Positions 10,201 through 21,022 are shown, numbered from the stretch's first letter. The stretch: 64,000 bases of DNA from Actinomycetes bacterium (GCA_021850605.1 JAJZLQ010000046.1:1-64000); one strand, 5' to 3'. Translations and numbers: made by a program. The notes: generated by a model from the letters alone, not told the origin.

Positions 10201-11767
10201 CTATTCGACTCCGGGCGTCGGGCTGATCTCGCCCCCTCCCCACCACGACATCTATTCGATCGAGGATCTTGCCCAGCTCATTTTCGACCTGAAGAACGCC
10301 AACCCCGAAGCGAGGGTGCACGTGAAGCTGGTGGCCGAGGTCGGGGTGGGAACGGTCGCCGCAGGAGTGGCAAAGGCCCACGCCGACGTAGTGCTGATCT
10401 CCGGCCACGACGGCGGCACGGGCGCCTCCCCGCTCACCTCCCTCAAGCACGCCGGCATACCCTGGGAGCTCGGACTGGCCGAAACCCAGCAAACCCTCAT
10501 CGGCAACGGGCTGCGCGACCGAATAGTGGTCCAGGTCGATGGCCAGCTCAAGACGGGCCGCGACGTGGTGATCGCCGCGCTGCTTGGGGCAGAGGAATTC
10601 GGCTTCGCCACCGCACCGCTCGTTGTCTCGGGCTGCATCATGATGCGCGTCTGCCACCTCGACACCTGCCCGGTCGGGATCGCCACGCAAAATCCTGAGC
10701 TACGCAAGAACTTCAGTGGCAAACCCGAGTTCGTGGTGACATTCTTCGAGTACATCGCCGAGCAGGTTCGCTCCTATCTCGCCGAGCTCGGCTTCCGCAG
10801 CCTCGACGAGGCCATTGGGCAGGTGGAACTGCTGGACGCCACCGAAGCAATCGAACACTGGAAGGCGGCCGGTCTCGACCTCTCCCCGGTTCTTTCCACA
10901 TCTCATCTGGCAGGAGAGCCGCCGCGCAAGGCTTCGGTGAAGCAGGAGCACGGCCTCGAGCGAGTGCTCGACAACCGCCTGATCGACGCCGCATGGAACG
11001 CTCTTGCAAATGGCAGTGCGGTGCGCGGCGAATTCGCGATCCGCAATTTGAACCGCTCCGTCGGGACGATGCTCGGCTACGAGCTGACCAAGCGCTGGGG
11101 CGGCGCGGGCCTCCCCGAGGCAACGATCGACTTCACCTTCACCGGGTCCGCGGGCCAGAGCTTCGGTGCCTTCGTCCCTAAGGGCATAAAGCTCACGCTG
11201 TTCGGGGATGCAAACGACTATGTCGGCAAGGGTCTCTCCGGCGGCATCCTGGTGGTTCGCCCCGATCCCCGATCAAAGCTGGTGGCGGAGGAAAACATCA
11301 TCGCGGGGAACGTCATCCTTTACGGTGCGACCGGTGGCAAAGCCCTCATACGCGGGGTTGTCGGCGAGCGCTTCTGCGTACGGAATTCAGGCGCGACGGC
11401 GGTGGTCGAAGGAGTAGGCGACCACGGCTGTGAGTACATGACCGGCGGACGAGTGGTCGTGCTTGGCCCGACCGGGAGAAACTTCGGAGCCGGAATGTCA
11501 GGAGGAGAAGCCTTCGTCTGGGATCCTCACCGCAGCTTCGAAGAGCTTGTCAACCCGGAGATGGTCGACCTCGATCCGCTCGAAGAGGAGGACCGCAACT
11601 GGCTCTTCGAGATTATCTCCGAGCATCTCCGCGAAACCGGCTCCTCCCGGGCGGAAACCATCCTGGCCCACTTCGATTACGAGGTGGACAGGTTCGTAAA
11701 GGTCTTCCCGCGTGACTACAAGCGCGTTCTCATGGCCAGCCGGCGAGCATCGGTCCAGGGTGCCTGA
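7241..11767 (+). CDS. gltB: Glutamate synthase large subunit
   Basis: '[16 protein letters not shown]' N-terminal amidotransferase Cys; '[12 protein letters not shown]'; FMN/Fe-S region '[33 protein letters not shown]', '[13 protein letters not shown]'. Confidence 0.97.
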   Translation: MALETRLATGASAHLGNTLYRPEFEHDACGVAFVVDIKGRRSHGIVEKGLTALMNLEHRGASGADPDTGDGAGILIQIPDAFLREVAGFDLPRAGRYASGLAFFDRHGDTTSIKNAIAAIAKQEAIEVIGWRKVPVDNSTLGEGSRGAEPHIEQLFIAAEGRALEGLALERLAFVLRKRIEHEVGGVYFPSLSSRTIVYKGMLTTPQVSQYYLDLSDERLVSALALVHSRFSTNTFPSWSLSHPYRLIAHNGEINTVKGNRNWMQARESLLSSHLFSGDLERIFPICTPGASDSASFDEVLELLHLGGRPLPHAVLMMIPEAWENHRHMQPEKRAFYQFHASLMEPWDGPASIAFTDGTQIGAVLDRNGLRPSRYWVTSDGLVVMASEVGVLEIEPERVVARGRLQPGKMFLVDTLAGRIVGDDEIKSRLAAEHPYQQWIDQNLLTLEDLPPRHMLVPQHSSIVWQQRLFGYTTEEMRIIVAPMARTGQEPIGSMGSDTPVAVLSERPRMLYDYFAQLFAQVTNPPLDAIREELVTSMAGTIGPEGNLLAPAASSVRQIQLPYPVIDNDELAKLMYVSEPGGTPDFSAAVIDGLYPVDQGGAGMAAALEAIRAEVSERIAQGVNIIILSDRHADRTMAPIPALLLTSAVHHHLIRTKKRTQVALVVETGEAREVHHMALLIGFGAAAINPYLIFDSIVDMIREGVLEDVPPRKAIHNYVKSACKGVLKVMSKMGISTVASYTGAQVFEAIGLKTSFVDEYFTGTPSRIEGVGIEEIATEVAARHHLAFTERQAELAHRELEVGGEYQWRREGEYHLFNPETVFKLQHSTRNQRFDVFSDYAGLIDDQSKRLATIRGLMKLRTGVRPPVPIEEVEPVSEIVKRFSTGAMSYGSISKEAHETLAIAMNRLGAKSNTGEGGEDPDRFVPDENGDSRRSAIKQVASGRFGVTSEYLVNATDIQIKMAQGAKPGEGGQLPGDKVYPWIAKTRYSTPGVGLISPPPHHDIYSIEDLAQLIFDLKNANPEARVHVKLVAEVGVGTVAAGVAKAHADVVLISGHDGGTGASPLTSLKHAGIPWELGLAETQQTLIGNGLRDRIVVQVDGQLKTGRDVVIAALLGAEEFGFATAPLVVSGCIMMRVCHLDTCPVGIATQNPELRKNFSGKPEFVVTFFEYIAEQVRSYLAELGFRSLDEAIGQVELLDATEAIEHWKAAGLDLSPVLSTSHLAGEPPRKASVKQEHGLERVLDNRLIDAAWNALANGSAVRGEFAIRNLNRSVGTMLGYELTKRWGGAGLPEATIDFTFTGSAGQSFGAFVPKGIKLTLFGDANDYVGKGLSGGILVVRPDPRSKLVAEENIIAGNVILYGATGGKALIRGVVGERFCVRNSGATAVVEGVGDHGCEYMTGGRVVVLGPTGRNFGAGMSGGEAFVWDPHRSFEELVNPEMVDLDPLEEEDRNWLFEIISEHLRETGSSRAETILAHFDYEVDRFVKVFPRDYKRVLMASRRASVQGA

Positions 11768-11803
11768 CGGCCGGCGAGAGTGACGAGAAGGAGAATCGAT
11801 TCG

Positions 11804-13258
11804 ATGGGCAATCCACGCGGATTCATGCAGTACCATCGCGACGGGCCCAAGCGGCGCCCGGCCGAACTGCGCATCCACGACTGGCGGGAGGTGTACCTCC
11901 CGTTCTCTGACGAGGACCTGACCACCCAGGCCGCCCGCTGCATGGACTGCGGCATACCCTTCTGCCATCAGGGATGCCCGTTGGGAAACCTGATTCCGGA
12001 ATGGAACGACCTGATATACCGCAACGAGTGGAAGGAGGCGATCGGGCGTCTGCACGCCACCAACAACTTTCCCGAGTTCACCGGACGCCTGTGCCCGGCT
12101 CCCTGCGAATCGGCCTGTGTGCTCGGCATCCCGAGCGACCCGGTCTCCATAAAGCTCATCGAGCAGGAGACCGTCGAGCACGCCTTTGCCAAGGGACTCG
12201 TCACTCCGATGCCACCGGGGCCGGCCACCGGGTTTCGGGTCGCCGTGATCGGCTCCGGCCCGGCGGGACTTGCCGCGGCCCAGCAGCTCACCCGGGCCGG
12301 CCATGCCGTGACCGTATACGAGAAGGCGGACCGTGTCGGCGGGCTTATGCGCTACGGCATTCCTGAGTTCAAGATGGAGAAGCGCATCCTCGATCGCCGA
12401 ATAGACCAGATGAGGGCCGAAGGGACCGCCTTCGTCACCGGCGTCGAGGTCGGACACGACCTGGATGCTTCCGAGCTGGCCGAGCGCTACCACGCCTTGG
12501 TTTTTGCCATCGGCTCGGAGCGCCCTCGCGATCTGGCCGTTCCAGGGCGTGAATTGGCCGGCGTATACCAGGCGATGGAGTACCTCCCATGGGCCAACCG
12601 GGTTCAGCAGGGTGACATCGACACGCCGCCGGTAAGCGCACAAGGCAAGCACGTGGTGATCATCGGTGGCGGCGACACGGGGGCGGACTGCCTGGGGACC
12701 GCCCACCGGCAGGGGGCGCTGAGCGTCACGCAGATCGAGATCCTCCCGAGACCGGGTGAGACGCGTCCCCCCTCCCAGCCCTGGCCGACGTATCCCGCCG
12801 TCTTCAGGGTTTCATCCGCGCACGAGGAGGGTGGTCACCGCCTTTTCTCGCTCAACACACAAGGCTTCGTATCCGACGGCAAGGGCCGGGTCTCAGCGCT
12901 CAGCGTGCACGAGGTGACGGCGCGAGATGGCGGCTACGTCAAGGTCGAAGGCAGCGAGACCGAGCTCCGCGCGGATCTGGTCCTGCTCGCCATGGGTTTC
13001 GTCGGGGTGGCTTCACAAGATGCGGTCTCCCAGCTCGGACTGGAACTCACGCCGAGAGGCACGATCCGTTCGGGAGACGACTGGATGAGCTCGCGCAGCG
13101 GTGTCTTTGCCTGTGGTGATGCACGACGCGGGCAGAGCCTCATCGTCTGGGCCATCGCTGAAGGACGCTCGGCGGCGGCGGCGGTCGACCGCTACTTGAT
13201 GGGGACTAGCGACCTGCCCGCACCGATTACCACCAGCGCGGCGCCGATCTCGCTCTAG
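11804..13258 (+). CDS. gltD: Glutamate synthase small subunit
   Basis: 'CMDCGIPFCHQGCPLGNLIPEWNDLIY', 'VAVIGSGPAGLAAAQQL'; directly downstream of gltB. Confidence 0.96.
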   Translation: MGNPRGFMQYHRDGPKRRPAELRIHDWREVYLPFSDEDLTTQAARCMDCGIPFCHQGCPLGNLIPEWNDLIYRNEWKEAIGRLHATNNFPEFTGRLCPAPCESACVLGIPSDPVSIKLIEQETVEHAFAKGLVTPMPPGPATGFRVAVIGSGPAGLAAAQQLTRAGHAVTVYEKADRVGGLMRYGIPEFKMEKRILDRRIDQMRAEGTAFVTGVEVGHDLDASELAERYHALVFAIGSERPRDLAVPGRELAGVYQAMEYLPWANRVQQGDIDTPPVSAQGKHVVIIGGGDTGADCLGTAHRQGALSVTQIEILPRPGETRPPSQPWPTYPAVFRVSSAHEEGGHRLFSLNTQGFVSDGKGRVSALSVHEVTARDGGYVKVEGSETELRADLVLLAMGFVGVASQDAVSQLGLELTPRGTIRSGDDWMSSRSGVFACGDARRGQSLIVWAIAEGRSAAAAVDRYLMGTSDLPAPITTSAAPISL

Positions 13259-14064
13259 CCGGGAATCCGCGCGGCTAGCTTCACCGCCGATGCCGGAACG
13301 GCCTCGAAGGCAGCCGCCAAAGAAGGAAGGGTCAGGGAGGTGGGTCCACTGGTCACGACGGCGGCACCGCCCACAAGGATCTCGCCCGGGGTCATCTGGT
13401 AGTTGTCGAGAATCGCGTCGCGATGGCCCCAGCAACCCTTGGCGTTCGGAGATTTACAATCCAGGTTGATGGTGTTGTTGGAGTTGCCGCCCCAGCCGTC
13501 GTTGTACATCCAGTCGTAGTCCGCCAGTAGCGCGCTCGGGTAGCCTCCGGCCCAAATACTGTCATATGTGGTCCATGGCCCATCCGCCTTGCTGGGGTTG
13601 GGATCGACTCCGGCCCGTGCCGCCACCAAGGCATCCTTGTTGAGGCTCGCCACCATGCCGGAAATTCGCGGCAGCCCCCGCGAGGTGCGTTCCGCATTCG
13701 TAACAACAAGCAGCTGCATCGCCGGGCTGAGCGAACTGAAATCACCGGGAAGCTTCATGGGCGCCACCCCCTCCGCCCGATGCCGCTGGTTGATCTGCCC
13801 CAGGACCGCCTGGTTGCATGACGGAGTATTGATGAGACTGTTGGGATCGAACGACGAGGGATACTCGGAGACCGGGATTCCGGCGTTGGGGTCACCGGAC
13901 ACGCAGGTGTCCCAGGCGGTCTGGGCGAGGGGTGCATTGGCCTTTGGGTTGACCGGGGGTCTGGGTGCTGCGGCAGGAACCTCGTGACGCGTAAGGACGT
14001 ATGCCGCCACCAACAGCGCGACGACTGCGATCCTCACACTGAGCTTGCGCATGCCGCCCCGCAC
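13255..14064 (-). CDS. Secreted CAP/SCP-like domain protein
   Basis: N-terminal signal/TM; 'LVVTNAERTSRGLPRI...NLDCKSPNAKGCWGHRDAIL'. Confidence 0.55.
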   Translation of the reverse strand: MRGGMRKLSVRIAVVALLVAAYVLTRHEVPAAAPRPPVNPKANAPLAQTAWDTCVSGDPNAGIPVSEYPSSFDPNSLINTPSCNQAVLGQINQRHRAEGVAPMKLPGDFSSLSPAMQLLVVTNAERTSRGLPRISGMVASLNKDALVAARAGVDPNPSKADGPWTTYDSIWAGGYPSALLADYDWMYNDGWGGNSNNTINLDCKSPNAKGCWGHRDAILDNYQMTPGEILVGGAAVVTSGPTSLTLPSLAAAFEAVPASAVKLAARIPG

Positions 14065-14146
14065 TCTCCTTCTCGCGCAATCCTACCCAGCCGCTGCTTG
14101 AAGGACCAAGCAGCCCGCGGGGACGCCATTAGGTTTAAGAGGCGCA

Positions 14147-14914
14147 ATGAGATTTAAGTACTTGTCCCTGCTGGCTCCCCTGGCACTGGCCGCTTGCGGC
14201 ACCTCAACAGGCGGTCCGACCGGCTCCTCACTGCCGCCGGCGACCACCAACCTTCCAAACACGAGCACCAGCACCACGCTGCCCGTTACACCCGCCTCGA
14301 CTGCGGTTTCCCAGCTTTGCAGCGCTTATTACCTGGTGCTCGCGGACAACGTCCTTGTCGGACAGATAGTCTCAGGTACTGCCACCGAGGCGAAGGCCGC
14401 GTCGGTCGACTACCTCCAGGCGCTGCACACCCTGAAGACGTCGTCCCTCTCTCCGCCTGCGCTGCGGAGCGGTCCGGTGATCCAGGCTATGGCAAAGCTG
14501 AGCTTTGTCGTAGGCGCGAGCCGAACGCCGGGAGTCCCACCGGCAGCGCTGGTCGCCCTTAGCGCTGCACTTGGCAGCACCTGCCAACCGGTAATCGCCA
14601 ACTCCACGGAAGCTCCGAAAATGGCTTCGGCAGCCGCATCTACCGGATGGAGCTCGAGCTGCAATGGCAACGCTCAGACCCTGATATCAGCAGCGGACCC
14701 TAGCTACGGGGTGATCCAGACCCAATCGACGGCCGGGGTCACCACAAGAACGACTTGCGCTCCTGACGGATACACCGGCGTGCTTGAGCGGGAGACGGCC
14801 TTGGATTGGAGCGCCGTGCAGGCCTACCTCGGAGTGCCTTGCGGGCAGGCGCCGCCTTTCATCCTCTACAGCCTCTTTGGCAAGGGTGCGCTTGGGACCT
14901 GCTATCCCTCCTGA
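14147..14914 (+). CDS. Putative lipoprotein of unknown function
   Basis: Lipobox 'LALAAC' after signal peptide; Ser/Thr-rich linker. Confidence 0.6.
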   Translation: MRFKYLSLLAPLALAACGTSTGGPTGSSLPPATTNLPNTSTSTTLPVTPASTAVSQLCSAYYLVLADNVLVGQIVSGTATEAKAASVDYLQALHTLKTSSLSPPALRSGPVIQAMAKLSFVVGASRTPGVPPAALVALSAALGSTCQPVIANSTEAPKMASAAASTGWSSSCNGNAQTLISAADPSYGVIQTQSTAGVTTRTTCAPDGYTGVLERETALDWSAVQAYLGVPCGQAPPFILYSLFGKGALGTCYPS

Positions 14915-15471
14915 GCGTCGGCCTCCGCAGCACTCTCGCCTCGAAGGGAAGCCGACCTGAGCTGCACGCCGGTCGCGACGATCATTCGCAGGCTGGCGGC
15001 CAAGGCGATCTGGGTCTCGGTATCCATACCCGCTACGAGCCTGCTCTCCTCGCGGTTGTAGAGCGGAGCCACCTTCTCCACCACCCTCGCCCCTTCGTCA
15101 TTGAGTGAGACGATGGCGCGGCGCCGGTCCTGGGGGTGCCCCTGGCGGGTGCACAGGCCACGGCGCTCGAGGGTCTTGACAACGCCGGTCAGCGTCCCCT
15201 TGGTTACACCTGCCTTGCTCGCCAGGCGCTGGGGCTCCATATCTCCCCACACCCAAAGCGTGAACAGAACGATGAAGGCCGTAAACGACAGGCCGTATTC
15301 GCCGAGCACCTCTCGCTCCATGTGGTATCGGAGAATGCTGGCAACGCGGTAGATGTTGGTCATCACGCCGCTCGCATGGACATCGGCTTCGTAGCTGCCG
15401 ATGCGGGCACGAATATCCCGCTCCACGGAGCTGATCTCTACCGGTTCATCACCGATGAAGCCCCATGCCAA
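14902..15471 (-). CDS. MarR-family transcriptional regulator
   Basis: 'RLASKAGVTKGTLTGVVKTLERRGLCTRQGHPQDRRRAIVSLNDEG' wHTH. Confidence 0.85.
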   Translation of the reverse strand: MAWGFIGDEPVEISSVERDIRARIGSYEADVHASGVMTNIYRVASILRYHMEREVLGEYGLSFTAFIVLFTLWVWGDMEPQRLASKAGVTKGTLTGVVKTLERRGLCTRQGHPQDRRRAIVSLNDEGARVVEKVAPLYNREESRLVAGMDTETQIALAASLRMIVATGVQLRSASLRGESAAEADAQEG

Positions 15472-15573
15472 TTATCAAACCACCAAACGCCATGCCCATC
15501 GGGCCCCAACCCGATGCTACTGCAAAGCCACCCGGTCAATCCGGCTTTGGCCGGTTCGCGGCCGTCAGCATTC

Positions 15574-15945
15574 TTACCCGCGCTCCAGGCCCGCTGTCTC
15601 CTCCCAGCGGGTGACTCCCCAGGTGAGGACGAGGAACGTGGCTTGAGATCCGCCCCGGGAGCCATGCCAATGCCGCTCCCCCGGAGGAACCACCACGAGA
15701 GTACCTTCTTCGAGCTCGAGCTCGTCCGTCTCCTCATTGCCCATAAAGGCCGTCTTTGAAAGGACGTAAAGCAACTGGCCACCGGGATGCGAGTGCCAGT
15801 TGGTCACGGTTCCGGCCTCGTAGGTAACCTTCAGAACGTCTGCATCGGCGGGATTCGCGGCAAGGCGAAGCGTCTCCATTTCAACCGGGCCACTGTAGCG
15901 TTCCGGCCTCAGTACGGCCTTCTCTCCTCGCTCAACGATCTTCAT
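15574..15945 (-). CDS. Cupin-domain protein
   Basis: 'TNWHSHPGGQLLYVLSKT', 'VVVPPGERHWHGS'. Confidence 0.8.
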   Translation of the reverse strand: MKIVERGEKAVLRPERYSGPVEMETLRLAANPADADVLKVTYEAGTVTNWHSHPGGQLLYVLSKTAFMGNEETDELELEEGTLVVVPPGERHWHGSRGGSQATFLVLTWGVTRWEETAGLERG

Positions 15946-16069
15946 ATGCTCAACTCACCGCCCTGTCTCGCGATGGGTCGCGACAGACACCCCTAGTTTT
16001 GTACTTGCCCACCGGCGAGAGGCGAGCATAGCCGTGTGAAATCCATCACAGCGGTCTGGCCAAGGCGGT

Positions 16070-16450
16070 TCAGTCCACCCCGTACCGTGCACTGCCAGGG
16101 AAAATACCCCGCACACCACCACGCGGATCGGCGGTGTCTCCCGCATACCTCGGAATGAGGTGAATATGGGCATGCATCACCGTTTGCCCGGCGGAACGCC
16201 CGGCATTCACGCCAAGGTTGTAGGCGTCAGGCGCAAATTCCTTATCCAGAACCTTTTTGCAGCGCGCAACGAAACCGTAAAGCTCTTCCGCTTCTTCCTC
16301 GTCAAAGTCGAAGAAGCTCTCGAGGTGCCGCAGCGGGACCACCAGCAGATGGCCCGGCGAGACAGGGAAGGCGTCGAAGAAGGCGGCGAAATGGCCACCT
16401 CGTAGGAAAAGCGCGTCACCCGCAAGAACTTCGCAAAACACGCACCCCAT
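16070..16450 (-). CDS. HIT-family protein
   Basis: 'GCVFCEVLAGD', histidine triad 'HAHIHLIPR'; start at 'MGCVFCEV'. Confidence 0.9.
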   Translation of the reverse strand: MGCVFCEVLAGDALFLRGGHFAAFFDAFPVSPGHLLVVPLRHLESFFDFDEEEAEELYGFVARCKKVLDKEFAPDAYNLGVNAGRSAGQTVMHAHIHLIPRYAGDTADPRGGVRGIFPGSARYGVD

Positions 16451-17344
16451 CACACGCCCAGTATTGCAGCTGCCGCCGAGGCGGGGCCAACGGATACGAT
16501 GGGCCGCTCTACGGCTTGGCCGTTGGAGCGTCCGCCGCGCGTGGCCCGCGATTCGATGCACTGACAAGCCATGCACTCCTTGCCTTGTTCTTTTCGACCT
16601 GCACACAAGCAAATCGGACCGCTTGAACCCTCATTACCGAGGTCGCCTTATTTGACCTCGCCGCGACGGCGCTTCCAGGGTGTCGGCGGCCAGGAAATAA
16701 TCCCATCTGGCGGCCATCAGCAACGCCCGACGTAGGGCCACCAATTGTCCCGGTGCGCGGCTATGGCTTTTCCCTACGCGCGGCCACGTAATTAGGGCGC
16801 CGTAAGGATAGGTTCCCCGGAACGGGGGCTCTCCTCGAGCTCGAATCGGAGTCGACGGCATCCGCACAAGCCCACGGAGGCCCCTTCCATGTTGTCGCAA
16901 GGAAAGACGATGGAGATAGCCGAACTCTAAGATTCGACCCACTCCTGGCCCACCACCGCCCAGCCGGCCGATGTGGATCCCAAGACCGTCAGGCGCACCC
17001 CCCTGGCGCGCCGGGCGGCGGGTTACCCGCCCGAGACCCGCGAAGCGGTGGCAGTAAGACCGCAGTGCACACCGGAAGCGAAGGATGCCAGGCGGCCCAG
17101 GACCGTTCGGGGCCACCTGCCGAGCGATACCCAATATCGCGCCGTGTTTAGGAACGGCTGCGTAACCTCCATGACGAACGGCGCGTCACATCAATGCGGG
17201 GCCGGGAGTCTCAAACACCGTGGGCGGGGTTCTAGCCGTATCGGCCGGGCGGTGAAAGCCGCGCCAGGGCGCGTCCGGGTTCCGAATGGGCGCAGTCACC
17301 GCGTGATCCTCTAACCACTCGCTGCCCAGAGGCCGCCTTGGGAA

Positions 17345-18703
17345 TCAGTCGGCCATGGTGTCGAGAACCTCGTTCACATCCTGCTCGGTAGTGCGCGGGT
17401 TCACGAAGCAGAACCGCATCATCCGTTCGCCCCGGTAGGTAGTGGGTTGGACGAAGGCGACCTGCTCCTTTAGCAGTTTCTCGCTCCAGGCCACATAATC
17501 CCCGTCGCTCCAGCCACTCCGCCTGAAGACGACAACGGACAGCTCGGGCTCGATGGCGAGTTCCAGGTACGGCCGCTGCCTGACCTGGTCCGTGCAGTAG
17601 CGGGTAATTTTCAGCGTCTCGGCTATGGCATCGCGGTATGCGTCCGTCCCGTAGGTCGCGAGCGAAAACCAGAAGGGCAACCCGCGGACCCGGCGCGAGA
17701 GGTGATACGCGAAGCTGGCCGGGTTCCAATCCCTTTCTTTGTTCACGTCGTCGAGATAAGCCGCTTCCTGGGTCATGGCGCGTTCCGCATCGGTGGGGTC
17801 GCGATAGATGATCGCCGCGCAATCGAAGGGGGCGAACAGCCATTTGTGGGGATCGATCACGAACGAATCGGCCCGCTCGATTCCCTTGTAGAGGTCCCTT
17901 AGCTCCGGCTGGGTAAGGCCGGCGCCGCCATATGCTCCGTCCACGTGCATCCAGAGGTCGTGCTCGGTGCAAAACTCGGCAACCCCGGCAAGGTTGTCCA
18001 CGATCCCGGTGTTGGTCACGCCGGCGGTCGACGCGACACCGAACACGCGAGCCCGGTCAGGCTCACTCAGCTCCGCCCACTTCTGACGCAGGGCCTCGCC
18101 CGTCAGCTTGCCCTTCTCATCACCGTCGACCAGGAACACTTCGATGTCGGTGATCCGAGCAGCCATTGCCACCGACGAGTGCGCGTCGCGTGAGGTGAGC
18201 AGAGCGGGCCTTCCCTGGATGCGTCCCAACCTGCGGTACTTTTCCCGCCCCGTCACCAGCCCCGAGAGGTTTCCGGCGGAGCCACCCGACACGAAGGTTC
18301 CACCAGCCCCTTGGGGCATGCCGGCCAGCGAGGACAGCCAGGCGAGGGCCTCGTTCTCAAGGTATACGGCCCCCGCCGCCTCGATCCAGGTCGACCCGCT
18401 GATGCAGGAGGCCGAGACAACGAGATCGAAGAGCGTCGCCGCCTTGGTGGGAGCCACCGGTACGAAGGCCCAGAAACGGGGATGGTCGGTGCTCATCGTC
18501 GCCAGCGCGTAGCCGTCGGCAAAGCGCTTTAGCGCCTCTTCGCCACCGAGACCCTTCTCGGTTATGTTGGGGCCATACAGGTCGTGAAGCTCCTGTGGGG
18601 TGGCGGGGCCGTCAAGCGGGATGGGATCCATGGCAATCCGCTTGAGCGAGTACTCGATGATGCTGTTAGCAAGCTTCTTCTCTGACTCACCGAATTCGTG
18701 CAT
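17345..18703 (-). CDS. PLP-dependent (aromatic-L-amino-acid/glutamate-type) decarboxylase
   Basis: 'WMHVDGAYGGAGLTQPELRDLYKGIERADSFVIDPHKWLFAPFDCAAIIYRD' with PLP-lysine HKW; likely start 'MHEFGESEKKL'. Confidence 0.9.
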   Translation of the reverse strand: MHEFGESEKKLANSIIEYSLKRIAMDPIPLDGPATPQELHDLYGPNITEKGLGGEEALKRFADGYALATMSTDHPRFWAFVPVAPTKAATLFDLVVSASCISGSTWIEAAGAVYLENEALAWLSSLAGMPQGAGGTFVSGGSAGNLSGLVTGREKYRRLGRIQGRPALLTSRDAHSSVAMAARITDIEVFLVDGDEKGKLTGEALRQKWAELSEPDRARVFGVASTAGVTNTGIVDNLAGVAEFCTEHDLWMHVDGAYGGAGLTQPELRDLYKGIERADSFVIDPHKWLFAPFDCAAIIYRDPTDAERAMTQEAAYLDDVNKERDWNPASFAYHLSRRVRGLPFWFSLATYGTDAYRDAIAETLKITRYCTDQVRQRPYLELAIEPELSVVVFRRSGWSDGDYVAWSEKLLKEQVAFVQPTTYRGERMMRFCFVNPRTTEQDVNEVLDTMAD

Positions 18704-18951
18704 CGTCGCATCATCCCCAAATTGCGAATGCGGCACCAGCCATGAGCGCCGCAGCCCGGGGAAGATGCTAGTACGGGCTTCAAAGTGCGCGCCGCCGCCA
18801 GGAGCGAGCCTCAAGGGGTCGGTGTTGGACGCACCAACAAGATGTCGTCCAGGTCATTTGCGTGAGCTCAAAAGAAATCCGTACGGCACTTTTCCAGCGC
18901 AAGAAAGGGGTGGACTGCGAGCGCTGATGCGCAATGTGATAGAGAGGAAGG

Positions 18952-20355
18952 ATGCAACTCCACGAACACTCGGTGCGCACCTTGGTGAACGAACTCGAGA
19001 CCAAGAGCGTCTCCGCCCGCGAGGTGGTACTCCACTTCCTGGATCGTATCGATCGATACAACCCCGCGCTGGGGGCGGTCGTGGCGACCAATCCCGAGCT
19101 AAGCCTGCGCCTTGCCGCCGAGGTGGACGAACGCCGGGCCCAGGGCCGATATCTGCGACCCCTCGCCGGCATCCCTTTCGTAGTCAAGGATCTCGAGGAC
19201 TGCACCGGCTTCCCCACGACCATGGGCTCGGCATTGCGGGAAGGATCCGCCCCGGCGATGCAGGACTCCCTTCTTGTGGAGAGGCTGCGCCAGCAAGGAG
19301 CGATCCCCATAGGCAAGACGAACACGCCCGAGTTCGGCTGGAAGGGGACCACCGAGAACCTGGTCTTCCCACCGACCCGCAACCCGTGGGACACCGAGCG
19401 CACTTCGGGGGGATCCTCGGGGGGCACCGCCGCCGCTGTGGCGGCCGGCCTCGTCCCCTTCGGCACCGGCTCCGATGGCGGCGGATCCATGCGAATACCC
19501 GCCGCCCTTTGCGGCATCTTTGCGCTCAAGACCTCCACGGGGCGGGTTCCGGTACGCGGGCAGGAGCCTCCGAATTGGTGGGATCTGGTAACGGGTGGCC
19601 CCATGGCGCGCTCGGTCGGCGACACGGCATGGTTATACGACTTCTGCCTGGGGCCGCACATAGACGACCAGCGCTCCTTGCCCAAGCCCCAAAGCGACTG
19701 GGGCCTGGAGGTCATGGAGGAGCGCACCAGGCCGAGGGTGGGAATCACCTACGACTTCGGATATTGGAAGACCGACAGCCGGATCGTCGCCGGCCTCAAT
19801 GCCTGCGTGGCGGCGCTGGAGGCGGAGGGCTTCGAAGTGGTCGAGGTTCCCAAGCTTTTGGAGACAGCCCCCAGCATCACCTGGATGAAGCTAGCCGGGG
19901 CATACCAGGCCCGCACACTTGGTTCCCTGGTTGGCACGCCCGACTTTGAAAAGCTGGACCCCGGCGTCCAGGCAATGGTGCAGAAGTACATAGGAATGAG
20001 CGCGCGTGAGTTCATCACCGCGCTCGACGACGCGTGGCGCATCTCGGCGCGCTTCTTTGCCGGCCTCGAACACGTCGACCTCCTCATCGCCCCGGTCACC
20101 GCCGGCCTCGCGCCGCGAATCGGAGAGCAGGGTCGCATAAACGACGAGGTGACGATCGACTGGATCAGCTATACGACTCTGGCCAACATGACCCGCACCC
20201 CCGCGGCGTCGGTGCGCATCGGCTCCGGGGACAATGGACTGCCGCTGGCCGTCCAGGTGATGGGAAAGAGGTTCTCCGAGATCGAGGTGCTTCGCCTGGC
20301 GCGGTTCATAGAATCCGCCTTCGGCGTCGCGACGCCGCCGGAATTCGACGACTGA
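18952..20355 (+). CDS. Amidase (amidase-signature family)
   Basis: 'GIPFVVKDLEDCTG', 'GGSSGGTAAAVAAGLVPFGTGSDGGGSMRIPAALCG'. Confidence 0.93.
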   Translation: MQLHEHSVRTLVNELETKSVSAREVVLHFLDRIDRYNPALGAVVATNPELSLRLAAEVDERRAQGRYLRPLAGIPFVVKDLEDCTGFPTTMGSALREGSAPAMQDSLLVERLRQQGAIPIGKTNTPEFGWKGTTENLVFPPTRNPWDTERTSGGSSGGTAAAVAAGLVPFGTGSDGGGSMRIPAALCGIFALKTSTGRVPVRGQEPPNWWDLVTGGPMARSVGDTAWLYDFCLGPHIDDQRSLPKPQSDWGLEVMEERTRPRVGITYDFGYWKTDSRIVAGLNACVAALEAEGFEVVEVPKLLETAPSITWMKLAGAYQARTLGSLVGTPDFEKLDPGVQAMVQKYIGMSAREFITALDDAWRISARFFAGLEHVDLLIAPVTAGLAPRIGEQGRINDEVTIDWISYTTLANMTRTPAASVRIGSGDNGLPLAVQVMGKRFSEIEVLRLARFIESAFGVATPPEFDD

Positions 20356-20385
20356 CACACCAATGCTGGTGCGCGCGGACAGAGG

Positions 20386-20428
20386 AGGAGGCGCCTCCTA
20401 TTATTGGTGCTCGTAGGATTCGCCTCCT
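20386..20428. promoter_or_regulatory. Candidate paired MarR operator: AGGAGGCGCCTCCT (20386-20399) and AGGATTCGCCTCCT (20415-20428)
   Basis: Perfect 14-bp palindrome and a 12/14 match 29 bp downstream, immediately upstream of the MarR gene at 20467. Confidence 0.5.
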
Positions 20429-20466
20429 GGCAGCAGGAAAGCGGGTAACGACCCGGGAACGAGAGC

Positions 20467-20937
20467 GTGTCCATGGCTCCGGAAATGCCGGTTGGCGACT
20501 CTAAAGAACAAGCGCTGACAGAGCTGGAAATGACGCTGGCGCGCATGGGCCGCGTGCTACGGCGCATTCGCATCCCCAGCAAGTATCTCAATCGTGACAT
20601 CGATATCAACTCCTTCTGGCAGCTGGCGCCGCTACGGTCGAAGAAGGCGCTGCGGCCGACGGAGATCGCCGCGCAGCTCGGGCTCGACAACTCAACCGTC
20701 TCCAGACAACTGCAAAAGCTCGAGGCCCAAGGGCTGGTCGAGCGCGCGGTGGATCCGAGCGATGCGCGCGCCCAGCTCATCAAGCTGACCGCCGACGGTG
20801 AGCAAATCCTCTCCCTGGTGGCCTCGGCACGCCGCGAGATGATCGCCGGGGTAATCTCGAACTGGAAGGACGAGGATTTGGAAGCGCTGCTCCACTATCT
20901 CAAGAGGCTTACCGAGGGCATGGAGACAGAGCTCTAA
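20467..20937 (+). CDS. MarR-family transcriptional regulator
   Basis: 'LRPTEIAAQLGLDNSTVSRQLQKLEAQGLVERAVDPSDARAQLIKLTADGEQ'. Confidence 0.9.
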   Translation: MSMAPEMPVGDSKEQALTELEMTLARMGRVLRRIRIPSKYLNRDIDINSFWQLAPLRSKKALRPTEIAAQLGLDNSTVSRQLQKLEAQGLVERAVDPSDARAQLIKLTADGEQILSLVASARREMIAGVISNWKDEDLEALLHYLKRLTEGMETEL

Positions 20938-21022
20938 GCAGCGTGGCCCGGGCCGCGATGGCGAAGTTTTGCAGCGGCTCCGGTGCTGAAGCTTGCGCTC
21001 GTGAGGACACGACGCAGGTCAG

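Noticed and set aside
17225-17300. Stretch encoding 'SSRIGRAVKAAPGRVRVPNG' reminiscent of peptides translated from tRNA genes
   Set aside because: Could not form a consistent acceptor stem or T-arm; at most a decayed tRNA. Needs tRNAscan-SE.
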